A stretch of 64,000 bases of DNA, taken from positions 1 through 64,000 of the forward strand of contig JALHNH010000005.1 in NCBI GenBank assembly GCA_022843625.1. Reading direction: 5' to 3'. Within the stretch, counting starts at the first letter, position 1; the number at the start of each line of letters is the position of its first letter. Of this stretch, positions 35,294 to 43,788 are shown in pieces. This DNA is from Bryobacter sp. (GTDB taxonomy: Bacteria > Acidobacteriota > Terriglobia > Bryobacterales > Bryobacteraceae). The position numbers and the translations under genes were made by a program. The notes below the pieces were generated by a model. That model searched no databases, had not been told where the DNA came from, and was given only the letters and a program-made list of their open reading frames with translations.

Positions 35294-38200
35294 ATGCTGA
35301 ATACTCTAATCCGCCATGCCCTCGACAATCGATGGTTGATCCTCGTGATCCTGGCTATAGTCACTGGTGCTGGGCTTTATACGGCCGTCAATCTTCAGAT
35401 TGACGCCTTTCCAGACCTCACCAATAATCAGGTCACCGTGATCACCGAGTGCGGCCCGATGTCCCCCGATGAAGTAGAACGTCTGGTTACGTACCCGATC
35501 GAAACCTCACTCATGGGTGTCCCCAAAATGACCCAGTTGCGCTCGATCTCCAAGCTCGGATTGTCGCTGGTTACGGTTGTGATGGATGACAGTGTCGATC
35601 GATACTTTGCGCGCCAGTTGATCAACGAACGTCTTCGTGAAGTCCGTTCGCGCCTGCCTCAAGGTCTGGAACCTGTTTTAGGCCCTGTGGCCACTGCATT
35701 CGGAGAAATCTACCAGTACACAATTGAAGGTGGCAATCTTTCCCTCCTCGATCGCAAGACGCTTCAGGATTGGGTGATTCGTCCGCAACTTCGTACCGTT
35801 CCCGGTATCAACGAAGTGAATTCCTGGGGTGGTTTTTCAAAGCAATATACCGTCGAAGCAGACCCGCAAGCCCTGGCACGGTTTGGGCTCACTGTCCGCG
35901 ACGTAATGAACCGCTTGGCCATGAGTAACACCAATTTTGGCGGTGGCTTTATTGAACATCAGTCTGAGCAATACAATGTGCTGGGGCTCGGCCGATTTAA
36001 TAGTCCTGAAGATATTGAAAAGGTAGTGCTTCAAGCGCAGGGCGGCGTTTCAGTGAAGGTGCGGGATGTTGCCAGAGTGAAAATTGAGGGCGCCCTCAGG
36101 CAGGGGGCGATCATCCGCAACACAACGGAATCCGTTTGCGGCATGGCCATCATGCTGCGCGGCGAGAACTCGCTGGAAACTCTGAGCCGGGTGAAGCAGC
36201 GCCTGGCTTCTATCCAGCTTCCCAAAGACGTCAAACTGGTTCCCTTCTATGACCAAAGCGAAGTTATCGACATCACGCTCAAAACTGTCCAGCGCAACCT
36301 GCTTGAGGCTGGTCTGCTCGTCTCGGTTATCCTCTTCCTCTTTCTCGGCGAGTATCGTGCTGCGCTCATCGTCGCTTCGGTGATCCCCTTCTCGATGCTC
36401 TTTGGCTTTATGGGAATGGCCTTCTTTGGCATCAGCGCCAATCTCATGAGTCTGGGTGCGATCGACTTCGGGATGATTGTCGACGGTGCCGTCGTGATGA
36501 TGGAAAACATCATTCGCCGCCTCCACCTTGGAGGGCACCGGCATTCGCGAATTGAACTCATCCGCGAATCGGCCCAAGAGGTTGCGAAACCAATTCTCTT
36601 TGGTGTGCTGATCATCATCGCGGTCTATCTGCCGATCCTTTTTCTTCAAGATCTTGAAGGGCGGATGTTCCGCCCGATGGCGATCTCTGTTGTCTCGGCC
36701 CTCTTTGGCTCACTATTGCTTGCTTTGTTTGCTGTGCCGGTGATCGCCAGTCTTGCGTTGGCTACAAGGGTTGAAGAAAAGGAATCGGCCTGGTTTCACA
36801 AGCTTCAATCCGCTTATCGTGCCGCCCTGCGCACAGCCATGCACTGGCGATGGACTACGATCTCGGCGGCAATGCTGGTTTTGGTCGGTTCCCTTGGTAG
36901 TGTTGCCTTCATCGGTACGGAGTTTATGCCGCGCCTCGATGAAGGCATGATTGTCATTCAGACCAAAAAGCTGCCGGGCATCAATGTGCCTCTTTCGGTA
37001 GAGGGCAGCAAGCAGGTAGAACGAATCCTGCTGCGATTCCCCGAGGTTGCCAGTGTCACCTCAAAGCTCGGCCGCCCTGACGTTGCAACCGAAGCCATGG
37101 GCGTCTATGAAGCTGACCTCTACATCAATTTGCGGGAGGACATCAAATGGATGAACCCTACGGACAAAGAAGATCTCATCAACCGTATGTCCATTGCGCT
37201 CAAGGAAATGCCTGGTATGGAGTTCAACTTCACTATGCCAATGGCCATGCGGTTGGACGAAACGATCTCCGGCGTCAAAGCCGACGTTGCCCTCAAAATC
37301 TTTGGTGAAGACACTGCCACTCTGGAACGCCTTGCAGAGAAGGCCGAAAAATCACTCGCTGGAATGGCTGGTGTGGCTGACCTACAAACTGAGGTCATCA
37401 CCGGTGTGGCCGAGATCCGCGTACAGCCTGATCGCACTGCTCTCGCGCGTTACGGGCTCACCATCGAAGACGTGCAATCTGCGATCGATGCTTCAAGTGG
37501 CGGCCTCCCTGTTTCTGAATTTGTCGAAGGCCAGCGACGCTTTCCGATCATGCTGCGCTTTCCCGCCGAATACCGCTCTGATATCTCGCGGTTGGGCGAA
37601 ATCTTTATCAAGGCACCGGCCGGCGAGCAGGTCCGGTTGAATGAAGTTGCGCGAATCGAAGCTGGCAGAGGCGCCGAAATCATCCAGCGTGAAAACGGCA
37701 TGAAGCGTATCGTGGTGCAATTCAACGTCCGGGGCCGCGACCTCGGCAGCGTAGTTGCCGAAGCCCAGGCAAAGATCAAGCCTGCTTTACAGCTGCCCTC
37801 CGGTTATTGGACCGACTGGGGTGGGCAATTCGAAAATCAGGCGCGAGCCACCAAGCGTCTTGCTCTGGTGCTTCCACTTTCAATTCTTCTGATCCTGAGC
37901 CTGCTCTATGCAACTTTCAAGTCAATGAGTCAATCTTTGCTGATTCTCTGTGCAGTCCCGTTCTCGGCTATCGGGGGCATCGGGTTGCTCTGGATCCGGG
38001 GCATGAATCTCAACCTCTCAGCTTCTGTTGGTTTTATTGCACTCTTTGGCGTGGCGGTGCTCAATGGCATCGTGCTGGTGTCCACGATCAACCAATTGGG
38101 AGATATCGAAGAGGCTTGCGCACAACGGCTTCGCCCCGTTCTGATGACGGCACTGGTTGCCGCTTTTGGCTTTCTTCCAATGGCCTTCTCGACGATGCCA

Positions 38201-38335
38201 GGCTCTGAAGTGCAGCGTCCGCTAGCTTCAGTTGTTGTGGGCGGCCTCGTTAGCGCCACTTTCCTGACGCTCTTTTTGGTGCCTGTGCTCTATCCGCTTT
38301 TCGCGGGCAGAAGAAAGACCTCGCCGGCTCACTGA
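35294..38335 (+). CDS. Heavy-metal efflux RND pump (CzcA family)
   Basis: A 1013-residue pump of the heavy-metal efflux branch. The diagnostic TM4 motif is GAIDFGMIVDGAVVMMEN with Asp391, Asp397 and Glu404, at the spacing of CzcA Asp402, Asp408 and Glu415. That motif is of the divalent Co/Zn/Cd type, whereas monovalent Cu/Ag pumps lack the DFG portion. N-terminus LNTLIRHALDNRWLILVIL; a PGINEVNSWGGFSKQY segment is typical of CzcA. It should expel divalent cations from periplasm and cytoplasm with the two preceding proteins. Confidence 0.95.
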   Translation: MLNTLIRHALDNRWLILVILAIVTGAGLYTAVNLQIDAFPDLTNNQVTVITECGPMSPDEVERLVTYPIETSLMGVPKMTQLRSISKLGLSLVTVVMDDSVDRYFARQLINERLREVRSRLPQGLEPVLGPVATAFGEIYQYTIEGGNLSLLDRKTLQDWVIRPQLRTVPGINEVNSWGGFSKQYTVEADPQALARFGLTVRDVMNRLAMSNTNFGGGFIEHQSEQYNVLGLGRFNSPEDIEKVVLQAQGGVSVKVRDVARVKIEGALRQGAIIRNTTESVCGMAIMLRGENSLETLSRVKQRLASIQLPKDVKLVPFYDQSEVIDITLKTVQRNLLEAGLLVSVILFLFLGEYRAALIVASVIPFSMLFGFMGMAFFGISANLMSLGAIDFGMIVDGAVVMMENIIRRLHLGGHRHSRIELIRESAQEVAKPILFGVLIIIAVYLPILFLQDLEGRMFRPMAISVVSALFGSLLLALFAVPVIASLALATRVEEKESAWFHKLQSAYRAALRTAMHWRWTTISAAMLVLVGSLGSVAFIGTEFMPRLDEGMIVIQTKKLPGINVPLSVEGSKQVERILLRFPEVASVTSKLGRPDVATEAMGVYEADLYINLREDIKWMNPTDKEDLINRMSIALKEMPGMEFNFTMPMAMRLDETISGVKADVALKIFGEDTATLERLAEKAEKSLAGMAGVADLQTEVITGVAEIRVQPDRTALARYGLTIEDVQSAIDASSGGLPVSEFVEGQRRFPIMLRFPAEYRSDISRLGEIFIKAPAGEQVRLNEVARIEAGRGAEIIQRENGMKRIVVQFNVRGRDLGSVVAEAQAKIKPALQLPSGYWTDWGGQFENQARATKRLALVLPLSILLILSLLYATFKSMSQSLLILCAVPFSAIGGIGLLWIRGMNLNLSASVGFIALFGVAVLNGIVLVSTINQLGDIEEACAQRLRPVLMTALVAAFGFLPMAFSTMPGSEVQRPLASVVVGGLVSATFLTLFLVPVLYPLFAGRRKTSPAH

Positions 38336-38461
38336 CGCTGAATGATTTGGCCGAGGTTCTGCCCCTTTCAGAAGGTTTATGGCCAGGAAAAACAGAAACA
38401 GCTTGCGCATGGCCTTTTATTCGAAGAGTATGGCCGTGATTATGTTAGCTTGGAGAAAATC

Positions 38462-39010
38462 ATGAGCGCGACCCGCGAAAAATCCCAACTCATGTCGGCT
38501 TCGGAAATGGACCGGACTCTCGTCCGTCTTGCACACGAAATTCTCGAAAAGTCCGACGATCTCTCAAAGCTTGCCTTCATCGGAATTCGCCGCCGAGGTG
38601 TGCCCATTGCCCAGCGTCTGGCCAGGAAAATTTCGGATCTCGAAAAACGTGAAATCCCCGTCGGCATCCTCGACATCAACTTGTATCGTGACGACCTCAC
38701 CACGGTTGGTGCCAAGCCTGTGGTGAACGCAACCGAAATCCCGTTTGACATCACCGGCATGGACATCATTCTCACCGACGACGTCCTCTACACAGGCAGA
38801 ACCATCCGCGCCTCGCTCGACGCGCTCTTTGATCATGGCCGCCCCTCACGCGTGCAGCTTCTCTGTCTGATTGATCGCGGACACCGCGAACTGCCAATCG
38901 AAGCCCGCTATGTCGGACGCAAAGTTCCAACCACGGCAAACGAGATCATTGAGGTGAAACTCAGCGAGATTGACGGACTCGAAAAAGTTCTGCTCGTCGA
39001 AAAGGTGTGA
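38462..39010 (+). CDS. pyrR: PyrR: pyrimidine operon regulator / uracil phosphoribosyltransferase
   Basis: A 182-residue PRTase-fold protein with the PRPP motif IILTDDVLYTGRT and IGIRRRGVPIAQRLARKI, both typical of PyrR. ATG 38462 has GGAG 6 bases upstream; the frame is open back to 38342 but that part is not PyrR-like. It heads the pyrR-pyrB-pyrC operon. In Bacillus PyrR binds mRNA leaders to attenuate transcription. I searched the 126-base leader and see neither the PyrR-binding loop nor an attenuator, so regulation here may differ. Confidence 0.94.
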   Translation: MSATREKSQLMSASEMDRTLVRLAHEILEKSDDLSKLAFIGIRRRGVPIAQRLARKISDLEKREIPVGILDINLYRDDLTTVGAKPVVNATEIPFDITGMDIILTDDVLYTGRTIRASLDALFDHGRPSRVQLLCLIDRGHRELPIEARYVGRKVPTTANEIIEVKLSEIDGLEKVLLVEKV

Positions 39011-39012
39011 CT

Positions 39013-39921
39013 ATGACCAAAGGCCTCCTCGATATCGAGGCCCTCGACCGGCCTGAGATTGAATCGTTGCTTCAGCGTGCCAGGGACTTTCAGCCCTTGC
39101 AGCAAATGCGCGAAAAACGGCTCGATCTATTGGACGGCCGCCTCGTTGTGAACCTCTTTTTTGAAGCTTCCACGCGCACTCGCATCAGCTTCGAGATCGC
39201 AGCCAAGCGTCTGGGTGCTGACGCGCTTTCCATCTCTTCTCAGGGCACCAGTGTCTCGAAGGGTGAAACTCTCCTCGACACGGTAAGCACGCTCAGTGCA
39301 ATGAGGCCAGACGTGATTGTCATGCGCCATGCCGCCTCCGGGGCTCCTCACTTTCTGGCCCGGCACTTGCCTATCCCGATCATCAATGCCGGCGATGGCC
39401 AGCATGAGCATCCCACTCAAGCGCTTCTCGATGCTCGAACCATACTCGACAATCGGCCTTCGCTCGAAGGCCTTCGTGTTGCCATCATCGGCGATATTCT
39501 GCATAGCCGCGTAGCCCGCTCGAACATCCATCTGCTCTCGAAGTTTGGAGTAGATATCGTTCTCTGCGGCCCTGCGCCACTGGTCCCGCAGGATCTCAAG
39601 GATCTGGCCCCCGGAGTCAGCATTACCTACGACATCAAGGAAGCACTTCGCAACACCGACATCATCATGATGTTGCGTGTGCAACTGGAGCGGCAGAATG
39701 AAACAAATTTCCCTGCCGGGGAATACTCCCGCTTTTACGGCTTGCGCGCAGAGAACCTCGCACTCGCCAAGCCTGATGCCATCGTGATGCATCCCGGCCC
39801 CATGAACCGGGGCCGCGAGATCTCGACTGAAGTTGCCGATAGTTCGCGCTCAGTCATTCTTAGTCAGGTGGAGAACGGTATCGCCGTCCGCATGGCTGTG
39901 TTGGAAAGGGTTCTGCAGTAA
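39013..39921 (+). CDS. pyrB: Aspartate carbamoyltransferase, catalytic subunit
   Basis: A 302-residue enzyme joining carbamoyl phosphate and aspartate. Motifs: FFEASTRTRISFE (carbamoyl phosphate site), INAGDGQHEHPTQALLD, GDILHSRVARSN and MHPGPMNRGREI. ATG 39013 is 2 bases past the pyrR stop; a GTG at 39007 overlaps that stop and is an alternative. No regulatory subunit pyrI is in the window, so this is the class without PyrI. Confidence 0.97.
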   Translation: MTKGLLDIEALDRPEIESLLQRARDFQPLQQMREKRLDLLDGRLVVNLFFEASTRTRISFEIAAKRLGADALSISSQGTSVSKGETLLDTVSTLSAMRPDVIVMRHAASGAPHFLARHLPIPIINAGDGQHEHPTQALLDARTILDNRPSLEGLRVAIIGDILHSRVARSNIHLLSKFGVDIVLCGPAPLVPQDLKDLAPGVSITYDIKEALRNTDIIMMLRVQLERQNETNFPAGEYSRFYGLRAENLALAKPDAIVMHPGPMNRGREISTEVADSSRSVILSQVENGIAVRMAVLERVLQ

Positions 39922-41198
39922 TGCCAAAGCTTCTGATTCGTAACGGCCGGGTGATTGACCCGGCCAACGGCATCGACCGTGTTGCCGACGTCCTCCTTGC
40001 CGGCGACATTATTCGCGGTGTCGGAGACAATCTTCCTGCCCGCGGCGCCGAGGTTTTCGACGCCACCGGACTGATCGTCGCACCAGGCTTTATCGATATG
40101 CATGTTCATCTGCGCGAGCCTGGTTTCGAGAGCTCCGAGACCATCGAGAGCGGCTCGCGTGCCGCTGCCGTAGGCGGCTTTACCAGCGTTTGCTGCATGC
40201 CAAATACGAATCCTGTAAATGACACGCCGCACCTGACTCGCTACATCATCGAACGGGCCCGCTCCGTTGCCAAAGTGAATGTCTTTCCGATCGGTGCAAT
40301 CACTAAGGGCAGCGCTGGCGAAGAACTGGCATCTATTGGTGCCATGCAGGCCGCAGGTACCGTTGCCATCTCAGACGACGGCCGTCCCGTCATGAACTCA
40401 CGAGTGATGCGTCGAGCCATGGAAATCGCCTCCAGTTTCGACATCCTCGTGATCGATCACTGCGAAGACCTGAATCTTTCCGCTGGTGGTGATATGCATG
40501 AAGGCAAAGCTTCATTGCGTTTTGGCCTGCGCGGAATTCCCGCCTGTTCTGAAGACGTGATGGTGGCTCGCGACATTCTACTCGCTGAAGTAACCGGAGC
40601 ACGCTACCACGTGGCCCACCTGTCAACCAGGAATGCCATTGCGATGGTAGCCGAGGCCAAGCGCCGCGGGCTGCGCGTCACCTGCGAGGTAACTCCGCAT
40701 CACTTTGCCCTTCACGATATGGAAATCATTCCCTACGATTCGAATTTCAAAATGAAACCCCCGATTCGTTGCTCACACGACGTTGAGGCGATGATCGAAG
40801 GCATTAAAGCCGGCGTGATCGATGCAATCGCAACAGACCATGCTCCGCACAGCGTCACAGACAAGATGCAGGAATTTGAACGCTGCCCCTTTGGCATCCT
40901 GGGCCTCGAAACTGCAATTGGAATTTCGCTCGAAAGACTTGTCCACGCCGGCCATATTTCGATCAATCGGATGATCGAGCTGTTTACCACTGGGCCAGCC
41001 GGGGTGCTCAAGCTGAATCGCGGCTCACTCTCTCCTGGCTTGCCCGCTGACGTCACCATTCTCGATCCAAATTCAAAATGGACTTATGACGTAAACAAGT
41101 CTCCCTCAAAGTCTCGCAATTCGCCCTATGGAGGCCACACCTTCACCGGGCGGGCTGTCGCGACGATTGTTTCGGGGGAGCTGGTTTGGCAGGCTTGA
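39921..41198 (+). CDS. pyrC: Dihydroorotase
   Basis: A 425-residue amidohydrolase, class I size. Metal-site motifs: GFIDMHVHLREPG (two His), the Asp/His pair near VIDHCEDL, HVAHLSTRNA, CEVTPHHFALHD and ATDHAPHSVTDK. Its start overlaps the pyrB stop (TAATG). Catalyses ring closure of carbamoyl aspartate. Its 3' end overlaps the oppositely oriented gene at 41143 by 56 bases. Confidence 0.97.
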   Translation: MPKLLIRNGRVIDPANGIDRVADVLLAGDIIRGVGDNLPARGAEVFDATGLIVAPGFIDMHVHLREPGFESSETIESGSRAAAVGGFTSVCCMPNTNPVNDTPHLTRYIIERARSVAKVNVFPIGAITKGSAGEELASIGAMQAAGTVAISDDGRPVMNSRVMRRAMEIASSFDILVIDHCEDLNLSAGGDMHEGKASLRFGLRGIPACSEDVMVARDILLAEVTGARYHVAHLSTRNAIAMVAEAKRRGLRVTCEVTPHHFALHDMEIIPYDSNFKMKPPIRCSHDVEAMIEGIKAGVIDAIATDHAPHSVTDKMQEFERCPFGILGLETAIGISLERLVHAGHISINRMIELFTTGPAGVLKLNRGSLSPGLPADVTILDPNSKWTYDVNKSPSKSRNSPYGGHTFTGRAVATIVSGELVWQA

Positions 41199-41865
41199 GC
41201 GAATCCTGCCAGCGCTTAAGCCACTCTTTGTACTCCGGCACAAGCTTGCCGCCGGGCCCCAGCAATTGACCTCTCAACATCGCGTTTGATGAAGCGATGG
41301 ACTCTCTCTGATATGGGCCAGCGTCCAGAAGCCCATTTCGAACCGCTTCTTCGAAGAGCTTGGGGGGCAAGGCATTCGCCACTCCGAGAGCCTGTTCTGC
41401 ATCGAGCCTCGCACTTTGAAGGTTCTTCTGAAATTTTTCTTTCAAATAGGCTCCAGTCTCTCCACAAACCTCTCCGTCAGCAAAATAGACGCCCAGTACT
41501 GTCGAGTCTATGCGGCTCGGCGCGACCAGTCCGCCCAAAAGCGTTTCTTCCGGAGTGATTTTCATAGAACGAACGGCCATTCCAGATGTCGTATGGCGCC
41601 AGACATAGTCGAAGTAGCGGCCATTGGCGAACTGAAATCTTAACGTGCCCGTGGCTGCCAAAATACCGCTTCCACTGAGATCTCGTACCTCAATAGATCC
41701 TCCCTTCATGGAGACGCGTCCTACTTGTGCCGCCCCGCTGATTGCCAGGTTGCAATTCTTGCTGACTGGTGCTCGAATCGCCATGGGTGCCCGGGATTCA
41801 TCTGGCACGAGACCGCCGAATTGGGCGTATATAGGAACCGCAAACAATAGTGCTTGGACGAGCAT
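41143..41865 (-). CDS. Exported hypothetical protein
   Basis: A 240-residue product with a likely signal peptide (MLVQALLFAVPIYAQ). A beta-rich middle part (GGSIEVRDLSGSGILAATGTLRFQFANGRYF) is followed by a helical C-terminal part with Lys/Pro/Ser at the end. Not recognised. An upstream ATG at 41892 would add 9 residues without improving the signal. The gene is antisense to the last 56 bases of pyrC, and its start region overlaps the promoter of the DUF2796 gene. Confidence 0.6.
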   Translation of the reverse strand: MLVQALLFAVPIYAQFGGLVPDESRAPMAIRAPVSKNCNLAISGAAQVGRVSMKGGSIEVRDLSGSGILAATGTLRFQFANGRYFDYVWRHTTSGMAVRSMKITPEETLLGGLVAPSRIDSTVLGVYFADGEVCGETGAYLKEKFQKNLQSARLDAEQALGVANALPPKLFEEAVRNGLLDAGPYQRESIASSNAMLRGQLLGPGGKLVPEYKEWLKRWQDSLKPAKPAPPKQSSRQPAR

Positions 41866-41890
41866 GTAATCTATAGGATAAGAATTAAAC

Positions 41891-42382
41891 ATGAAAACTG
41901 TACTAATATTGATCCTCTGCTCCCCCCTTTTGTTTCCTCAGGGGAAAACTCAAAAGGCGCATGTTCACGGCGCAGCACAAATCAGCATTGCTCTGGACGG
42001 ATTGAAGGGTGAGGTTGAGTTTGAGGCACCTGCAGAAGGAATCGTTGGATTCGAATCCGAGGCCAGGACACCGGCGCAAAAAAAGCTTGTTCAGGACGCC
42101 CTGTCGATACTGAAGAACCGGGGCGCTGAACTCGTTATTTTCCCTGCTTCGTCTGGCTGCAAGCTCACACCCAAAGAAGTAGATCTCCACCGTGAGGGTG
42201 CCCAACACGCCGAGGTACACGCCCATTACGCTTTGGTCTGTAGCAAGCCCATTACAGGAGAAATCAAATTTGGGGCCACCAGGTTATTTCCAAAGACGCG
42301 TGAAGTCACCGTAACCTTCGTCTCAGACCAGTCTCAAAAAAGCGCCAAAATCGTTGGCGATGCTGGCGCTCTCAAGCCCTAA
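41891..42382 (+). CDS. DUF2796 / ZrgA-like periplasmic zinc-binding protein
   Basis: A 163-residue exported protein (signal MKTVLILILCSPLLFPQG). Family signature: AHVHGAAQISIALDGLKGEVEFEAPAEGIVGFESEA, then HREGAQHAEVHAHYALVC with several His. ZrgA-type proteins bind zinc and in other bacteria accompany zinc uptake. Here no zinc transporter adjoins; the nearest metal system is the CzcCBA-type pump 3.5 kb away. The last 4 bases overlap the convergent gene at 42379. Confidence 0.8.
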   Translation: MKTVLILILCSPLLFPQGKTQKAHVHGAAQISIALDGLKGEVEFEAPAEGIVGFESEARTPAQKKLVQDALSILKNRGAELVIFPASSGCKLTPKEVDLHREGAQHAEVHAHYALVCSKPITGEIKFGATRLFPKTREVTVTFVSDQSQKSAKIVGDAGALKP

Positions 42383-43788
42383 GGCTGGATCGGTTTAGGA
42401 AACGTGAAGGGATAGGTGTTCGGCACTACACTCACCTCTGTGGTGAAAGTATGTGGGTGCTTGGCCCCGGAGTCATAAATCAATTCGACGAAGAACGCCG
42501 TGTAGCCGGATGCGGGCTTGGGCAATTTGGCCGTGTACTTGCCATTGACCAAGGCCACCTTCTCCGCCTTCCAGGTTGCCTTTGTTTCCGTGAGCCGGAA
42601 GTCACGCGCCTTCGGGTTGGTCACCTGCCAGAGCTTCACTTCTTTAGGCGCTTGAGGTGCCTTCACTTCAATCGAGCTGTCAGTCTTGTTGACCTTCCAG
42701 GTGAAGTTGGGACGCGGCCTGTTGTTGGCCACAGAATCCATAAACGCGACCAGACTCTGCGTTACCCCGACGGGCTCAAGGTTGTGACGAGTGTTCGGCA
42801 TATAGCGGATATGCTTTTCGCCCTTCAGCTTGTTGTAGTAAAACTGGGAACTGTCGGGAAGAAAGAAATCGTCGCCTGCGGAATTGATAATCAGCTTCGG
42901 CATCGTCAGGCGGTCGCGGTACTCATAAGGCTCTTCAATCTTCATCAGATTCTTGAATTGTTTGGTGCCGAGCCAGCCCATGATGTTCATGTCTGTGTAG
43001 TCCTTGATGGCCGGAGCCCAGAAACCGTAGGCGCGGTAATGGTGAATGAAGCTTGGCACCATGTTCAGAAGATCGATTACCATCGGGGCAATCGCGATCA
43101 CACGTTTGTCGACTGCGCCGATGGTCCAGGTGGTCCAGCCGCGCTTGGACGCTCCGCCTACAATGAAGCGGTCGATGTTCATTTCGCCGCCCTCTTTTGT
43201 CTTCAGAAACGCCGTTACTGTATCCATCGCCCGCACGCCCGCTTTGGTCATCGGCAGGCGCAGAGGCCATTGATCGTCTCCGCCGCGCAGATATTTGTCC
43301 CAGGTGTAGGCGATGATGCCGTCTTCACTGCGGGTCTTGGTTTCGCCATTAAACAGCAACGGTTCGCTGGGAATCTGCCGCAACTCAGCAGCGATCATGC
43401 CGCTGTCTTTGGCAATAGCAATCATCAGCGGTGAGGGGTTTGGTTTGCCACCACGATTGTTGCCGCCATCCACCCACAGCAGGGCAATGCCAGGCTTGGC
43501 ATTGGCGGGCTTGTAGATGTTGATGAAATGCTTCCATTCCGGCTTGTCTACTTCTTTAGCCGAGCGCCAGGTCTGGCTGGTCATCTCGATTGAAGAAACA
43601 GAAACGCCGCTGACATTTGTTGTGCCAACGGCGTTCCATTTGAAGCTCGGGTCTGGGGTATTGACGTAGCGGTCGAGTGCGGTTTCACCGGCTACGCCAC
43701 TTACGGCAAATACGAGAACACTACAAAGTAGCTGGGTTTGGAGCCTCAGGGTTGAGGCCGAGATCGCGAATGGCTTGAGCGGCTGCAT
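42379..43788 (-). CDS. PhoPQ-activated pathogenicity-related protein (alpha/beta hydrolase fold)
   Basis: A 469-residue exported protein of the PhoPQ_related family (PF10142). It has the N-terminal signature LDRYVNTPDPSFKWN, the core GIALLWVDGGNNRGGKPN, the nucleophile elbow VGGASKRGW, and GDDFFLPDSSQFYYNKL. The signal peptide (LLCSVLVFAVSGVAG) lies close to the start. I chose ATG 43788 (ATG 43794 also possible); its first 68 bases overlap the 3' end of aceE in another frame. The name records a Salmonella homologue; the enzymatic role is not established. Confidence 0.85.
   Translation of the reverse strand: MQPLKPFAISASTLRLQTQLLCSVLVFAVSGVAGETALDRYVNTPDPSFKWNAVGTTNVSGVSVSSIEMTSQTWRSAKEVDKPEWKHFINIYKPANAKPGIALLWVDGGNNRGGKPNPSPLMIAIAKDSGMIAAELRQIPSEPLLFNGETKTRSEDGIIAYTWDKYLRGGDDQWPLRLPMTKAGVRAMDTVTAFLKTKEGGEMNIDRFIVGGASKRGWTTWTIGAVDKRVIAIAPMVIDLLNMVPSFIHHYRAYGFWAPAIKDYTDMNIMGWLGTKQFKNLMKIEEPYEYRDRLTMPKLIINSAGDDFFLPDSSQFYYNKLKGEKHIRYMPNTRHNLEPVGVTQSLVAFMDSVANNRPRPNFTWKVNKTDSSIEVKAPQAPKEVKLWQVTNPKARDFRLTETKATWKAEKVALVNGKYTAKLPKPASGYTAFFVELIYDSGAKHPHTFTTEVSVVPNTYPFTFPKPIQP

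Noticed and set aside
38336..38461. PyrR-binding attenuator before pyrR
   Set aside because: I found neither the conserved PyrR-binding loop nor terminator/antiterminator hairpins in this leader.
42451..43434. Plus-strand frame of 327 codons opposite the PhoPQ-related gene
   Set aside because: The minus-strand protein has clear PhoPQ_related motifs along its full length; the plus-strand product has none.
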